Shown here: positions 35,075 through 44,803 of the stretch, one piece after another
Layout: each line of letters opens with the position of its first letter
How positions within the stretch are numbered: position 1 is the first letter of the stretch
Assembly (NCBI GenBank): GCA_963697705.1
Contig: CAVOPA010000017.1
Location: 2,104,621 to 2,168,620 of the forward strand
Direction: 5' to 3'
From: CAVUCH01 sp963697705
Lineage (GTDB): Bacteria > Acidobacteriota > Vicinamibacteria > Vicinamibacterales > JAENWD01
Length of the DNA stretch: 64,000 nucleotides
Notes under the pieces: model-generated
Told to the model about the DNA's origin: nothing
What the model saw: the letters and a program-made list of their open reading frames with translations, nothing else
Databases searched by the model: none
Made by a program: the position numbers and the translations under genes

Positions 35075-36517
35075 CCGATCTGCCGCCGCGACGATGATCT
35101 CGAGCAGCCGAGCCATGTCGGCGTCAATCGTGCGGTGGTTGAGGATGCAGGCGCGCAGCGCGAACGCGTCCCCGATCATCGTGTTCGACACGTAGGCGAG
35201 TCCTCCGTGCTGGACCTCCAGCATGATGTCGCGATTGATGGTGTTCAGCTCCTCCGTGCTGAGCGATTCACCCCGGGGCACGTAACGGAAGCACACGGTG
35301 CTCAGCGACTGTGGGGCGAGGCGCTCGAACACGTCGCTCGCATCGACCAGCCCTGCCAGCTGCCGTGCATGCGCGATGTCTCGTTCAATCAGCTCGCCGA
35401 GGGCCCGCGTCCCGTGGCACCGCAGCACCATCCACACCTTGAGCGCGCGGAAGCGGCGCGACAACTCGGGACTGTAGTCCCAGAACGCGAACTCGGAACC
35501 GCCCGCTGTGGGGATCACATCCACGTATTCCGCCGCCATGCTGAACGCGTTCCTGAGCGCCGTGGCATCACGCACCAGCACGCAGCCGGCATCCAGCGGT
35601 ACGTGGAGCCATTTGTGCGGGTCGAGCGACAGCGAATCGACACGCCCGAGGCCCGCGAGCGCCTCGCGCGCTGACGGCGCCAGGATCGCAAACCCGCCGT
35701 ACGCGCCATCGGCGTGCAGCCAGAGCCGGTACCGGGCGCAGAGGTCCGCAGCTTCGTCGAGCGGGTCCACGGCGCCCGTGTTCACGTCGCCCGCATTGAC
35801 CACGACGCACACCGGCAGGCGCCCGGCGCGGCAATCCTCATCGATTGCCCCTTCGAGCGAGGCGAGCTGCATCCGGCAGTCCGCGTCGACGGGGATGTAG
35901 CGCACGGCATCACGTCCGAGCCCCAGCATCGCTGCCGCGCGGGGCACCGACATGTGCACCAGCCTAGACGCGTACACCACTGGTTCCCCGGCGAGGGTAC
36001 GGACGCCGTGCCGGCTGACACCGGGCGCCACCGCGCTCAGCGCCGCAGCCAGCCCGACGAAGTTCGCCATCGAGCCGCCACCGACCAGCATTCCTTCGCC
36101 GTCGGCGCCGAACCCGACGATCTCGCGAATCCACGAGATGACCTGTCGCTCGAGGGTGGCGGCCGAAGGCGCCGAGCGCCACGACGTGACGTTCACGTTG
36201 ACCGCGGAGGCGAGCAAGTCGGCAATCGCGCCGACGTAGGCCCCGCTCGATACGACATACCCGAACATCCGCGGATGCCCGTTGTCGCGCGCGCCAGCGA
36301 CGATGTCGCGCGTGAAGGTCTGGAGAACGGAGAGCGGGTCGGCGCCGTCAATCGGCAGCGCGCCGCCAAGGACTTCGACGAGGCGCTCCGCGGTCACCTC
36401 AGGGTAGAGTCGGCGCTCGCCGGAGCGATCGAACCATTGGAGCACCCAATCGAGTGCGGCGCGGCCGAGCGCCTCGCGTTCCGATGCGGTGAGATCGAGA
36501 TCGGACCTGTGCGCCAT
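35060..36517 (-). CDS. PLP-dependent group II decarboxylase (AADC/glutamate-type)
   Basis: A 485-residue protein from ATG 36517 (MAHRSDLDLTASEREALGR). It follows the aromatic-amino-acid/glutamate decarboxylase pattern: GHPRMFGYVVSSGAYVGAIA near residue 85, GMLVGGGSMANFVGLAAAL near 150, HADGAYGGFAIL near 285 and the PLP-binding lysine in LSLDPHKWLHVPLDAG near 315. YSPELSRRFRALKVWMVLR follows, as usual. It should decarboxylate an aromatic or acidic amino acid in the cytoplasm; substrate choice cannot be read. Intact, and divergent in function from its neighbours. Confidence 0.88.
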   Translation of the reverse strand: MAHRSDLDLTASEREALGRAALDWVLQWFDRSGERRLYPEVTAERLVEVLGGALPIDGADPLSVLQTFTRDIVAGARDNGHPRMFGYVVSSGAYVGAIADLLASAVNVNVTSWRSAPSAATLERQVISWIREIVGFGADGEGMLVGGGSMANFVGLAAALSAVAPGVSRHGVRTLAGEPVVYASRLVHMSVPRAAAMLGLGRDAVRYIPVDADCRMQLASLEGAIDEDCRAGRLPVCVVVNAGDVNTGAVDPLDEAADLCARYRLWLHADGAYGGFAILAPSAREALAGLGRVDSLSLDPHKWLHVPLDAGCVLVRDATALRNAFSMAAEYVDVIPTAGGSEFAFWDYSPELSRRFRALKVWMVLRCHGTRALGELIERDIAHARQLAGLVDASDVFERLAPQSLSTVCFRYVPRGESLSTEELNTINRDIMLEVQHGGLAYVSNTMIGDAFALRACILNHRTIDADMARLLEIIVAAADRLTPR

Positions 36518-36635
36518 CGGAGAATCCGGACACCCGCACGGCGGTGCAAGGAGCGGCCGTTGGCAGCGGATTGTACTTCCCGGCTGGCAAAAGCCGATGT
36601 GCGCCGGGAACGAGACCGCGGCGCTGTGAAGCGTC

Positions 36636-38177
36636 TCAGCGAGGCCGGCCCGCATGAATCGCCGCGAGTGCTGAGACGAGCGGAAAGAACTCCACGGTGT
36701 ACCGGGGCTCGGGGTTTTCGAGCGCGGAGAGCAGCGCGAGCCGCGGGACGATGAGCAGCACCGCGAGCACCAGCCACATGCGCGTATCGGCGTGCCTGCC
36801 GAGCCGCCACGCGCCCGCCCACCCGGCCACTGTCCATGCGGCCATCAGCACGGCGAAGATCGGCAGCCAGACCTGCTGTGCCTCCTCGCGGTTCCATCCC
36901 GATACCGGCAGCAGGTAACCCGCAAACGGATAAAAGTCTGCGTGCGTGTCGAACCACAGGCTGAACGCGCGCCTCGCCGGCAGAAGCAGGTAGTAGCGGA
37001 GCGGGTGCGCCGCGATTCGCTCGCGTGCGAGCCGGTCGAACCCGGCGTCGATGGCCGGCGTCATCCCGCCGGGCGGAAGACGACCGTCCTCGTCGGGATC
37101 AGCGTCGGGCGCCGGCCGGTTGTAGTCGGCCAGCAGTGCCGCAACCCGTCGGCGCTCCGCCTCCGAACCGAACGCGTAGGCCGGCATCTCGTCGATCCGG
37201 ATTGGCGCCAGGTCCACCGTGAACAAGGCCGACGGTACGTATCGCGGGTGATCGATCCACGTCCGGACCCAGCGCGCGTACCCATACGCAACGAACTCGC
37301 CGGGCATGGCGACCGAGCGTGGGTTGAGCGGCTGGAACTGGCCGAATTGCCGGGCGTTCCGCACGGTCCACGGCGCGAGCACCAGGACCACGCCGGCCGT
37401 CAGCGCCAGCCCGCCGGGCACGATGCGGCGGAGCCAAAGGGATGGACGCCTCCGCGATTCAGATCCACCACCGGTCAGCAGGAGCACAACTCCGGCGGCG
37501 CCGGCATACAGGATGAACTCGGGGCGCACGAGCGCCGTCGCGCCCGCGGCCATTCCCGTCAGCGCCCACAGCGTCAGCGCCGCACGGAACACACGTACGA
37601 GCGGCCGTGCGCTGTCGGCGGTCTCATCGCGCGCCGGTTGCGCGCCGGCGTCGCGCAGGCGGGCCAGCGCGGCGGTGGCGAGCAGCACGGCGAACATTCC
37701 GAGGCACATCGCCACGGTCTCGGTCAGGATCGTCACGACATAGATCGCGGTGAACGGGCAGGCCGCGGCAATCGCCAGCGCCCACGTCCGCACCCGCGTG
37801 CGTCCGCGGGCTCCCCAGGCGCGCGGCGTCCACGCGGCCGCGAGCAGGGCGACGATCGCGCACGTCATCGTGTCGATCACCGCTTGCGCCACACGGACGG
37901 CGGTGTTGTTGCCGTCGCCGAACAGCGAGTAGACCGCGGCGATGAAGAGGGGGTAGCCAGGGACGCGGATGTAGGTCGGCGCGTAAGGTGGGTCCTCGCT
38001 CGTCGAGTAAGCCGCGTGCGCGACCAGGTTGTGCCCGATGCGTGCGTACAGCCGCCCATCATCGGGCTCATCGTTCGGCACGGCGAGGGCGAGCGCCACT
38101 CGAAAGACGAGCGCAGCCGTGAGCAGGGCGAAAGTGGCGGCGCGCCCGCGTGACATGCGTCGATGAGCAGCGTACAT
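36636..38177 (-). CDS. Polytopic GT39/ArnT-like membrane glycosyltransferase
   Basis: A 513-residue membrane protein with about ten to twelve hydrophobic helices. Near the N-terminus are DEPDDGRLYARIGHNLVAHA and YAPTYIRVPGYPLFIAAVYS, where the acidic residues in the first loop match the dolichyl/undecaprenyl-phosphate sugar transferases (PMT_2, GT39/GT83-like). A large soluble insert lies near residues 300-400 and the last helices end LENPEPRYTVEFFPLVSAL, another family hallmark. It would move sugar from a lipid carrier to protein or lipid at the outer face of the membrane. ATG 38177 has GAGG upstream; 38156 is a possible alternative. It is divergent from the kinase gene at 38344. Confidence 0.75.
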   Translation of the reverse strand: MYAAHRRMSRGRAATFALLTAALVFRVALALAVPNDEPDDGRLYARIGHNLVAHAAYSTSEDPPYAPTYIRVPGYPLFIAAVYSLFGDGNNTAVRVAQAVIDTMTCAIVALLAAAWTPRAWGARGRTRVRTWALAIAAACPFTAIYVVTILTETVAMCLGMFAVLLATAALARLRDAGAQPARDETADSARPLVRVFRAALTLWALTGMAAGATALVRPEFILYAGAAGVVLLLTGGGSESRRRPSLWLRRIVPGGLALTAGVVLVLAPWTVRNARQFGQFQPLNPRSVAMPGEFVAYGYARWVRTWIDHPRYVPSALFTVDLAPIRIDEMPAYAFGSEAERRRVAALLADYNRPAPDADPDEDGRLPPGGMTPAIDAGFDRLARERIAAHPLRYYLLLPARRAFSLWFDTHADFYPFAGYLLPVSGWNREEAQQVWLPIFAVLMAAWTVAGWAGAWRLGRHADTRMWLVLAVLLIVPRLALLSALENPEPRYTVEFFPLVSALAAIHAGRPR

Positions 38178-38343
38178 CAGCGCGCCTCGCACGTGCTCGA
38201 TGCGGTCCGCACGATGGTCGGCTGGCCCCGTCGAGCGCGGGTCTTGCGGTAAACTTCTCAACTGGCAGCCACGAATGACGCCTGCTTTATCGCCTCGCCG
38301 TCCGGGCGAGGAGCGGTGCGCATCCTCGCCGGCGCTCACATCG

Positions 38344-41067
38344 ATGTTGTTCAGCGAAGGCACACGCCTGGGACCCTACGAGATCACCGCGCCGATTGGC
38401 GCCGGCGGTATGGGCGAGGTCTACAAGGCGCACGACACCCGGCTCGACCGCACTGTCGCCATCAAGGTGCTGCCGTCGACGCTCGTCGGTGACGCCCAGG
38501 CGCGCCAGCGGTTCGCCCGCGAGGCACGCGCGATCGCGGCGCTGAGTCACCCGCACATCTGTCCGCTCTACGATATCGGGCACCAGGATGGCGCCGACTA
38601 CCTGGTGATGGAGTTTCTGGAGGGCGAGTCGCTCGCCGCCCGCCTGGCGCGCAGCCGTCTGCCGCTCGAACAGGCCATGCGGTGCGCCATCGAGATCGCC
38701 GAAGCACTCTCCGCCGCCCATGCGGCCGGCATCGTCCATCGCGACATCAAACCCGGCAACATCATCCTGACGAGAGCCGGGGCGAAGCTGCTCGACTTCG
38801 GCCTCGCGAAACCGCGGCGCGAGGTGCCCCCCGGTCTGTCTGACGTCGACACGCAGCAGCCAATCACCGGCGCCGGCGCGATGACCGGGACGCTGCAGTA
38901 CATGTCACCCGAGCAGGTGGAAGGCCGGGACGCCGACGCCCGGAGCGACCTGTTCGGATTCGGTGCGGTGGTCTACGAGATGGTGACCAGCCGGCGGGCG
39001 TTCGACGGCCGCTCGCAGGCCGCGTTGATTGCCGCGATTCTCTACGCGGATCCGCCGGCGCCCTCGTCGATCATGCCCGCGCTGTCGCCGGCGTTCGACT
39101 ACTTCGTGCGGTGCTGCCTCAACAAGAACCCGGACGACCGGTGGCAGTCGGCGCACGACGTGCTCCTCGAGTTGCGGTGGCTCGAGCAGGAACGCGTGCT
39201 GGTGGCGCCGGTCACCCCGCCGCCGGCCGCGGCGCGCACGAACGCCGGCTGGTTCGCGGCGCTGGCCGTGGCGCTGGCCGCTCTGGCCGGAACGGCGTTC
39301 CTCCTGCGCTCGAGTCCCACGGAAGCTCCCAGGCACCGCGCGCGATTCGACGTGGCCCTGCCCGACTCGCTCGGGTTCGACTGGCCCGATTGGCCGGTAG
39401 TGTCGCCGAACGGCGAAAACCTGGTGTTCACCGCGCGTCTGCAGGGCAAGCGGCAGTTGTGGATGCGTTCGCTCGCTGGCGTCGTGCAGCCGCTGACCGA
39501 CACCGAGGGTGCCACGTTTCCGTTCTGGTCGCCCGACAGCCGGCGGGTCGCGTTCTTCTCCGGCGGGAAGCTGAAACGTGTGGACGTGGCTGGCGGGCCC
39601 GTGACCGTGCTGAGCGATGCGTACAGCGTGAGCCGTGGCGCCTGGGGTCCCGACGGGACGATCCTCTTCGCGCCGCGGCAGAACGCCGCCATTCACGCGG
39701 TGCCCGAGAACGGCGGTGTCTCGCGCGCAGTCACCACGCTCGAATCCGCCCAGGGTGAGACAGGCCACCAGTTTCCGCGCTTCCTCCCCGACGGCCGCCA
39801 CTTCCTGTTCGCCGCGGCGGGTCCGCAGCCGGGAGTCTACGTGACCTCGCTCGACGGTGGCAGCGTGAAGCAGATCTCGCGGACGTTCACCGCCACGTCG
39901 TATGTCGCCCCGGGGTACCTGCTCTTCAGCCGACAGCGCAGCCTGATGGCCCAGCGGTTCGACGCCAGGAAGCTGGAACTGCAGGGGAGCCCCGTCGCGA
40001 TTGCCGATCCCGTCTCCGGCGGCGCCTTCTCGGCATCCGACGATGGGACGCTCGTCTTCCGGCCGGGAGGCGGCAGTCAGAACGATCTCGTGTGGATCGG
40101 CCGCAACGGCAACCGCATCGGCACCACCGGCGCCCCGGCGCACTACCAGCAGGTCGTGCTGTCTCCGGGCGGGCATCGCGCCGCCGTGCAGCGCATGGAC
40201 ACCGACACGGGCAACCCGGATCTCTGGGTGGTGGATCTCGACACGGCGATCGCGTCGCGGCTGACGGTGGATCCCGCGATGGACGGCGACCCCGCGTGGT
40301 CGCCCGACGAGCGAAGCCTCGCGTTCACGTCATATCGCACCGGCCGGGGGAGCGCCTGGCTCTGGGATTTCGTGTCGGGGCGCGAGTCGCCGCTCTTCGA
40401 CCTGGCCGCGCCAGCAGCAGGGAACGCGCCCGACCAGCCGGGTGCCGCCCCGCCGACCTCGCTCGCGCCCGCGCGGATCCCGGAAGGCGTGGCGGTCGAC
40501 GACTGGACACGGGACGGGAAGTACCTGATCGTGCGGACGTTCGGCCAGGCGGTCTACGCCGTGCCGCTGACCGGCGAGCGCACCGCGCAGATGCTCGTGG
40601 ACACGCCGTTTGTGGAAGACCAGTCGCAGGTGTCGCCCGACGGGCACTGGATCGCGTTCAACTCCGACGAATCCGGACGCTGGGAAGTGTACGTCGCGCG
40701 GTTTCCCGAGTTCACCGACAAGCGCCAGGTGTCGAGCGCCGGTGGCATGCAGCCCCGCTGGCGGCGCGACGGCGCCGAGTTGTTCTATCTCTCCCTCGAC
40801 GGAGTGATCATGGCCGCCGGCGTCGACGGCGGCGACGGCAGGAGTTCCGCCGCGCGGGGCTCCGCGCGGCTGCGAACGGACGCGGGCCAGATGCTGGGAG
40901 CTCCGCGGCCGCTGTTTCAGACCCACCTCAGTCCGTCGCCAACCGTACCGCAGTACGATGTGACCGCGGATGGCAATCGCTTCCTGGTGCTCGAGCCCGC
41001 GCGGTCGGGCGGTGAGCCAATCACGTTCGTCCTGAACTGGACGGCAGGGATGAGCGGAGAGCCCTAG
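38344..41067 (+). CDS. Ser/Thr protein kinase with C-terminal beta-propeller
   Basis: A 907-residue receptor-type kinase. From ATG 38344: TRLGPYEITAPIGAGGMGEV (nucleotide loop), VAIKVLP lysine near 43, HRDIKPGNII near 135, LLDFGLAKPRR near 153 and MSPEQVEGRDADARSDLFGF near 190. A single membrane helix (WFAALAVALAALAGTAFLL) lies near 300. The outer ~570 residues are TolB/WD40-like repeats with SPDSRRVAFFSGGKLK, PRFLPDGRHFLFAAAG, WSPDERSLAFTSYRTG and QPRWRRDGAELFYLS. The propeller is presumably a periplasmic sensor and the kinase cytoplasmic. The frame is open further upstream, but the typical family N-terminus begins here. Intact over 2.7 kb. Confidence 0.88.
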   Translation: MLFSEGTRLGPYEITAPIGAGGMGEVYKAHDTRLDRTVAIKVLPSTLVGDAQARQRFAREARAIAALSHPHICPLYDIGHQDGADYLVMEFLEGESLAARLARSRLPLEQAMRCAIEIAEALSAAHAAGIVHRDIKPGNIILTRAGAKLLDFGLAKPRREVPPGLSDVDTQQPITGAGAMTGTLQYMSPEQVEGRDADARSDLFGFGAVVYEMVTSRRAFDGRSQAALIAAILYADPPAPSSIMPALSPAFDYFVRCCLNKNPDDRWQSAHDVLLELRWLEQERVLVAPVTPPPAAARTNAGWFAALAVALAALAGTAFLLRSSPTEAPRHRARFDVALPDSLGFDWPDWPVVSPNGENLVFTARLQGKRQLWMRSLAGVVQPLTDTEGATFPFWSPDSRRVAFFSGGKLKRVDVAGGPVTVLSDAYSVSRGAWGPDGTILFAPRQNAAIHAVPENGGVSRAVTTLESAQGETGHQFPRFLPDGRHFLFAAAGPQPGVYVTSLDGGSVKQISRTFTATSYVAPGYLLFSRQRSLMAQRFDARKLELQGSPVAIADPVSGGAFSASDDGTLVFRPGGGSQNDLVWIGRNGNRIGTTGAPAHYQQVVLSPGGHRAAVQRMDTDTGNPDLWVVDLDTAIASRLTVDPAMDGDPAWSPDERSLAFTSYRTGRGSAWLWDFVSGRESPLFDLAAPAAGNAPDQPGAAPPTSLAPARIPEGVAVDDWTRDGKYLIVRTFGQAVYAVPLTGERTAQMLVDTPFVEDQSQVSPDGHWIAFNSDESGRWEVYVARFPEFTDKRQVSSAGGMQPRWRRDGAELFYLSLDGVIMAAGVDGGDGRSSAARGSARLRTDAGQMLGAPRPLFQTHLSPSPTVPQYDVTADGNRFLVLEPARSGGEPITFVLNWTAGMSGEP

Positions 41068-41097
41068 CGCGGTTGACGACACCCGACGCCCAATGGC

Positions 41098-41163
41098 GGA
41101 TGCCGGATGCCGGATGCCGGATGCCGGATGCGGATGCCGGATGTCGGATGTCGGATGTCGGAT
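41098..41163. repeat. GGATGCC/GGATGTC heptad tandem repeat
   Basis: About nine copies of GGATGCC then GGATGTC, with one six-base unit, sit between the convergent kinase and DUF1206 genes. Confidence 0.75.
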
Positions 41164-41233
41164 CGAGACGGACAACGGATAACGGATGAGGAATATCCGA
41201 TGTTCCGATATCTTCCGTCGACCTCTGAACGGT

Positions 41234-42049
41234 TTAGTGCTTTCCGGGCGCAACGATCCGCCGATACCGTGCGTGTACCAGTTGGTAGACGCCGTAGGCC
41301 GCCAGGCCGACCGCGACGGCTGCGAGCACCCACTGTCCATTGGGCAGCCCCGAGAGCCACCGCAACGCGTCGATGGTGTCGGTGCCCGCCGCAGCCGACG
41401 CGGACTGCGATCGTGACGTGAGCAGCAGCACGCCGAGCCCCACGAACACGCACGCGCGCGCGGCGATGCCGAAGCGGCTCACCGTGATCACCCACGCGCC
41501 CGTCTCGCGCGCGGCCTCGCCGGTACTCACGCGCGAATCGAGCTTGCCGCGCCAGGCGCTGGCGAGTTGCTGGATGGCGTAGCCGATCAGGCAGAGGCCG
41601 GCCAGCGGCACGAGCCAGGCCGCGGCCGGTCGGCTGATCCACGCGTCGAGCGCGCTGCCGCGGCCTGCGCGGCCTCTTCCGCTGTGCATGACGAGCCGCC
41701 CCGCGTAGACCGCCAGCGACCCGTACACGAACCCGCTGACAGCGTATCCCGCCCGTACGCCGAGCGCGCCTGGCTTGGTGCCTTTGCGGTTCGCATCCGC
41801 GAACGCCTCGAGAAAGCGCCACACCGCGTAACCCACGAGGCCTGTCGCCAGCAGCGCGAGCAGCGGACGGCCATACGATTCGCCGAGTAGCGTGCGGAGC
41901 GCGCCGCGCATGTCGGTAATGCGTCCGCCGGTGCCGAACGCCGCCTGCGTGACCAGCGTGCCCAGGATGAGATACACGACGCCCTTCGCGACAAACCCGG
42001 CGCGGGCCAGCGGCTCGATCCACCCCTGTGCGTCTGCGGTTCGGGCCAT
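41234..42049 (-). CDS. DUF1206 membrane protein
   Basis: A 271-residue membrane protein from ATG 42049 (MARTADAQGWIEPLARAGFV). It contains three repeats of about 75-80 residues, each with two hydrophobic helices and an opening Arg-x-Gly-(Ile/Tyr)-x-Ala-(Lys/Arg) pattern (LARAGFVAKGVVYLILG, GVRAGYAVSGFVYGSLAVY, RFGIAARACVFVGLGVLLL). This is the DUF1206 layout. Function is unknown. The longer frame upstream consists of heptad-repeat sequence and is not included. Confidence 0.8.
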   Translation of the reverse strand: MARTADAQGWIEPLARAGFVAKGVVYLILGTLVTQAAFGTGGRITDMRGALRTLLGESYGRPLLALLATGLVGYAVWRFLEAFADANRKGTKPGALGVRAGYAVSGFVYGSLAVYAGRLVMHSGRGRAGRGSALDAWISRPAAAWLVPLAGLCLIGYAIQQLASAWRGKLDSRVSTGEAARETGAWVITVSRFGIAARACVFVGLGVLLLTSRSQSASAAAGTDTIDALRWLSGLPNGQWVLAAVAVGLAAYGVYQLVHARYRRIVAPGKH

Positions 42050-42113
42050 GGCCGCCAGAAAGCAATGTGCTCGCCAGGGAGAGACGAGCGGAGGACGGTG
42101 TGCGGGACAGGGC

Positions 42114-42236
42114 CTCGGGCTTCGGGCTTCGGGCTTCGGGCCTGGCATGAACCTGCCGGTAATGCGCCGGCAGAAGCGAACAGGCACGTTCGTGCCGTGA
42201 CTGGCCCGAAGTCCGTAGCCGGAAGCCCGAAGCCCG
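42114..42236. repeat. CGGGCTT heptads with inverted AAGCCCG partner
   Basis: Four near copies of CGGGCTT at 42114-42140 face AAGCCCG copies at 42203-42236. Transcription would give a hairpin with a ~60-base loop. It lies between the divergent DUF1206 and NfeD genes, so it would be in a leader rather than a 3' end. Confidence 0.65.
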
Positions 42237-42362
42237 CGTAAGTCATCCCGTCGTCCGTCATCCCTCCTTGCGTCCGGCCAGCCGTGGGGCATACCCTCAG
42301 GCGAGACCGCGAGAAGGGACGCCGGCGTGGATTTGCGCGTGCCTTCGTCCCCGCGGGTGTTC

Positions 42363-43754
42363 ATGAAGAGAACGCGTGCCACGACACGCTCCCGCGTGGC
42401 CCAGTGGGGCCGCGCCGCCGGCATCATGGCATTGATGCTCGGCGTTCCCGCGGCCGCCCACCCGCCGGCACAGCCGCCGTCCCCGCGGAGTGCTGTCACT
42501 CCGCGCGTTATCGTGGCGGAAGTGGACGCTATCATTCATCCGATTTCGAGCGAGTTCATGATCGACGTCATGTCGCGTGCCGACACCGCGAACGCGTCGG
42601 CCGTGATCTTCGTGCTGCGCACGCCCGGCGGCCTCCTCGACTCCACTCGCGCCATCGTCAGCCGGATGATCGTGGCGCGCACGCCGGTCGTCGTGTTCGT
42701 CGCGCCGTCCGGCGCGCGGGCGGCGTCGGCCGGGTTCATCCTCGTGCTCGCCTCTGACGTGGCGGCGATGGCACACGGCACGCACATCGGGGCGGCCCAT
42801 CCGGTGTCGGGGACGGGGGAGAAGATGCCCGACACCGTCGAGAAGAAAGCCGCGTCGGATGTGGCCGCCTACGCGCGATCGCTCGCCGACGCGCGGCACA
42901 GGAACGTGGCGCTCGCCGAGGAGGCCGTCACCCAGAGCCGCGCGTTCACCGACACGGAGGCGCTCGCAGCCGCTCCGCCGCTGGTGGACCTGGTGGCCAC
43001 CAGCGTCGAGGATCTCATCGGCAAGCTCGATGGCCGCACGCTGATCCGCTTCGATGGGCGGACAGCGACGCTGCACACTCGCGGGGCTCGCGTCGAGCGG
43101 ATGGAGATGACCACGCGGCAGCGCTTGTTGAGCGCCATCGCGCACCCGCAGGTTGCGTACATCCTCATGAGCCTCGGGCTACTCGGGCTGACGGTCGAGA
43201 TGTGGAACCCGGGCCTGGTGCTGCCGGGCGTGGTGGGCGGCGTGTCATTGCTGCTCGCGTTCTTCGCCTTGCAAGTGCTGCCGGTGAGCACGGCGGGGTT
43301 GCTGCTGATCGCGCTCGGCCTCGGGTTGCTCGTGCTCGAGCTGAAGCTGCCCAGCTTCGGTGCGCTCGGCATCGGCGGGGCCGTGAGCCTGGTGCTCGGG
43401 TCGATGATGCTGACGCGCGAGATGCCCGACATGGGATTGAGCCTCGGTTTCGTGCTCCCGATCGCCCTCGGGTTCTCGGCGGTGTTCCTGTTTCTCGGCC
43501 GGCTGGCGCTGAAGGCGCAGCGACGTCCTGCAGTCACAGGCGTGGACGGCATGCGCGGCGCCGTTGGTGTGGCGCTCGCCGCGATCGCACCGGGCCACAC
43601 GGCGCCGATCGCGGTCCACGGTGAAACATGGCAAGCGACGTCGCTGCAGCCGATCGCCGCCGGCGATCGCGTCCAGGTCACGGCCGTCGACGGTCTCACG
43701 CTGACCGTGCGGTCGCTGGACGCAAACGTCTCGAAGGAGCCTCACGATGATTGA
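42363..43754 (+). CDS. NfeD-family membrane serine protease
   Basis: A 463-residue full-length NfeD1b-type protein. The N-terminal signal-like segment (IMALMLGVPAAAHPP) precedes a ClpP-like serine protease domain: VFVLRTPGGLLDSTRAIVSR, then SGARAASAGFILVLASDVAA, with the nucleophile Ser in AASAG near residue 123, and the general-base Lys in TVEKKAASD near 160. Four or five membrane helices follow (AYILMSLGLLGLTVEMWNPG, SLVLGSMMLTREMPDMG), and a C-terminal OB domain (GMRGAVGVALAAIAPG, GDRVQVTAVDGL). It is expected to cleave a stomatin-type partner. The slipin gene follows with an eight-base overlap. An upstream GTG at 42327 is a weaker start. Confidence 0.88.
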   Translation: MKRTRATTRSRVAQWGRAAGIMALMLGVPAAAHPPAQPPSPRSAVTPRVIVAEVDAIIHPISSEFMIDVMSRADTANASAVIFVLRTPGGLLDSTRAIVSRMIVARTPVVVFVAPSGARAASAGFILVLASDVAAMAHGTHIGAAHPVSGTGEKMPDTVEKKAASDVAAYARSLADARHRNVALAEEAVTQSRAFTDTEALAAAPPLVDLVATSVEDLIGKLDGRTLIRFDGRTATLHTRGARVERMEMTTRQRLLSAIAHPQVAYILMSLGLLGLTVEMWNPGLVLPGVVGGVSLLLAFFALQVLPVSTAGLLLIALGLGLLVLELKLPSFGALGIGGAVSLVLGSMMLTREMPDMGLSLGFVLPIALGFSAVFLFLGRLALKAQRRPAVTGVDGMRGAVGVALAAIAPGHTAPIAVHGETWQATSLQPIAAGDRVQVTAVDGLTLTVRSLDANVSKEPHDD

Positions 43755-44508
43755 CCTGTCCCCGTTCCTGATCCTCGCCATCGTCGTCGTGCTGTATCTG
43801 CTGTCGTCGATCAAGATCCTGAACGAGTACGAACGCGGCGTCATCTTCCGGCTGGGCAAACTGCTGCCGCAGCCGAAGGGCCCCGGGATCATCCTCGTGT
43901 TCAATCCGATCGACCGCATGGTGCGCGTGAGCCTCCGCACGGTCGTTCTCGACGTCCCGCCGCAGGACATCATCACGCGCGACAACGTGTCGGTGAAGGT
44001 GAACGCGGTCGTCTACTTCCGCGTGATCGATCCGAGCCGGGCGATCGTGGAGGTGGAGAACTTCCTCTACGCGACCTCACAGCTGGCGCAGACGACGCTC
44101 AGAAGCGTGCTGGGGCAGGCGGAACTCGACGATCTGCTCGCCGAGCGTGAGCGGCTGAACCTCGAGCTGCAGCGCATCCTCGATCACCAGACCGACCCGT
44201 GGGGAATCAAGGTGTCGGCCGTCGAAGTGAAGCACGTGGATCTGCCGCAGGACATGCAGCGCGCGATGGCACGACAGGCCGAGGCCGAGCGCGAGAAGCG
44301 GGCGAAGATCATCCACGCCGAGGGAGAGCTCACCGCGTCGGAGAAACTGTCACAGGCGGCGGCCGTGATGAACACCGAACCGCTCGCGATCACGCTGCGC
44401 TACCTGCAGACGTTGACGGAGATCGCCTCGGAACAGAACTCCACGATCATCTTCCCGCTGCCGCTCGACCTGCTGCGGATGGTGATGGGTAAGGAAGGGC
44501 CGCGCTGA
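43747..44508 (+). CDS. Slipin (SPFH/stomatin-family) protein
   Basis: A 253-residue membrane-anchored protein. One N-terminal helix (FLILAIVVVLYLLSSI) is followed by the SPFH domain (IKILNEYERGVIFRLGK, IDRMVRVSLRTVVLDVPPQD, NVSVKVNAVVYFRV), an Ala/Glu-rich coiled coil (RQAEAEREKRAKIIHAEGE) and SEQNSTIIFPLPLDLLRMV. It forms an operon with NfeD, overlapping its end, and the two proteins are a known protease/scaffold pair in membrane quality control. Intact and of normal length. Confidence 0.9.
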   Translation: MIDLSPFLILAIVVVLYLLSSIKILNEYERGVIFRLGKLLPQPKGPGIILVFNPIDRMVRVSLRTVVLDVPPQDIITRDNVSVKVNAVVYFRVIDPSRAIVEVENFLYATSQLAQTTLRSVLGQAELDDLLAERERLNLELQRILDHQTDPWGIKVSAVEVKHVDLPQDMQRAMARQAEAEREKRAKIIHAEGELTASEKLSQAAAVMNTEPLAITLRYLQTLTEIASEQNSTIIFPLPLDLLRMVMGKEGPR

Positions 44509-44524
44509 TCGACGGGCGGCGCTC

Positions 44525-44798
44525 ACGAGCGAATCGCGTACGGTTCCGGGTTCCGGGTTCTGGGTTCCAGGTCGGGTTCCAGGTTCCGGGTTCGTTCCAA
44601 GTTCCTCGTCCACGGGTTCCGGGTTCCACGTGCCGGGTTCGTACTATCGCCATCGCTCCAATCGAGCCTGCGACGAACCTGGAACTCGGAACCAGGAACC
44701 GTTGAACCCCCCGGGAACCTGGAACGAACGAGGAACGAGGAACCCGACCTGGAACCCGGAACCCAGAACCCGGAACCGTTCTCAATCAAGTGGAGTAC
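44525..44798. repeat. Heptad palindrome element, copy 2
   Basis: About 274 bases: left arm of GGTTCCN heptads, core at about 44636-44682 containing CCAATCGAGCCTGCGACGAA, right arm of GGAACCN heptads, ending GTTCTCAATCAAGTGG. The core is the reverse complement of copy 1. The element fills the gap between the convergent slipin and Cys-rich genes. Confidence 0.8.
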
Positions 44799-44803
44799 AG
44801 GGG

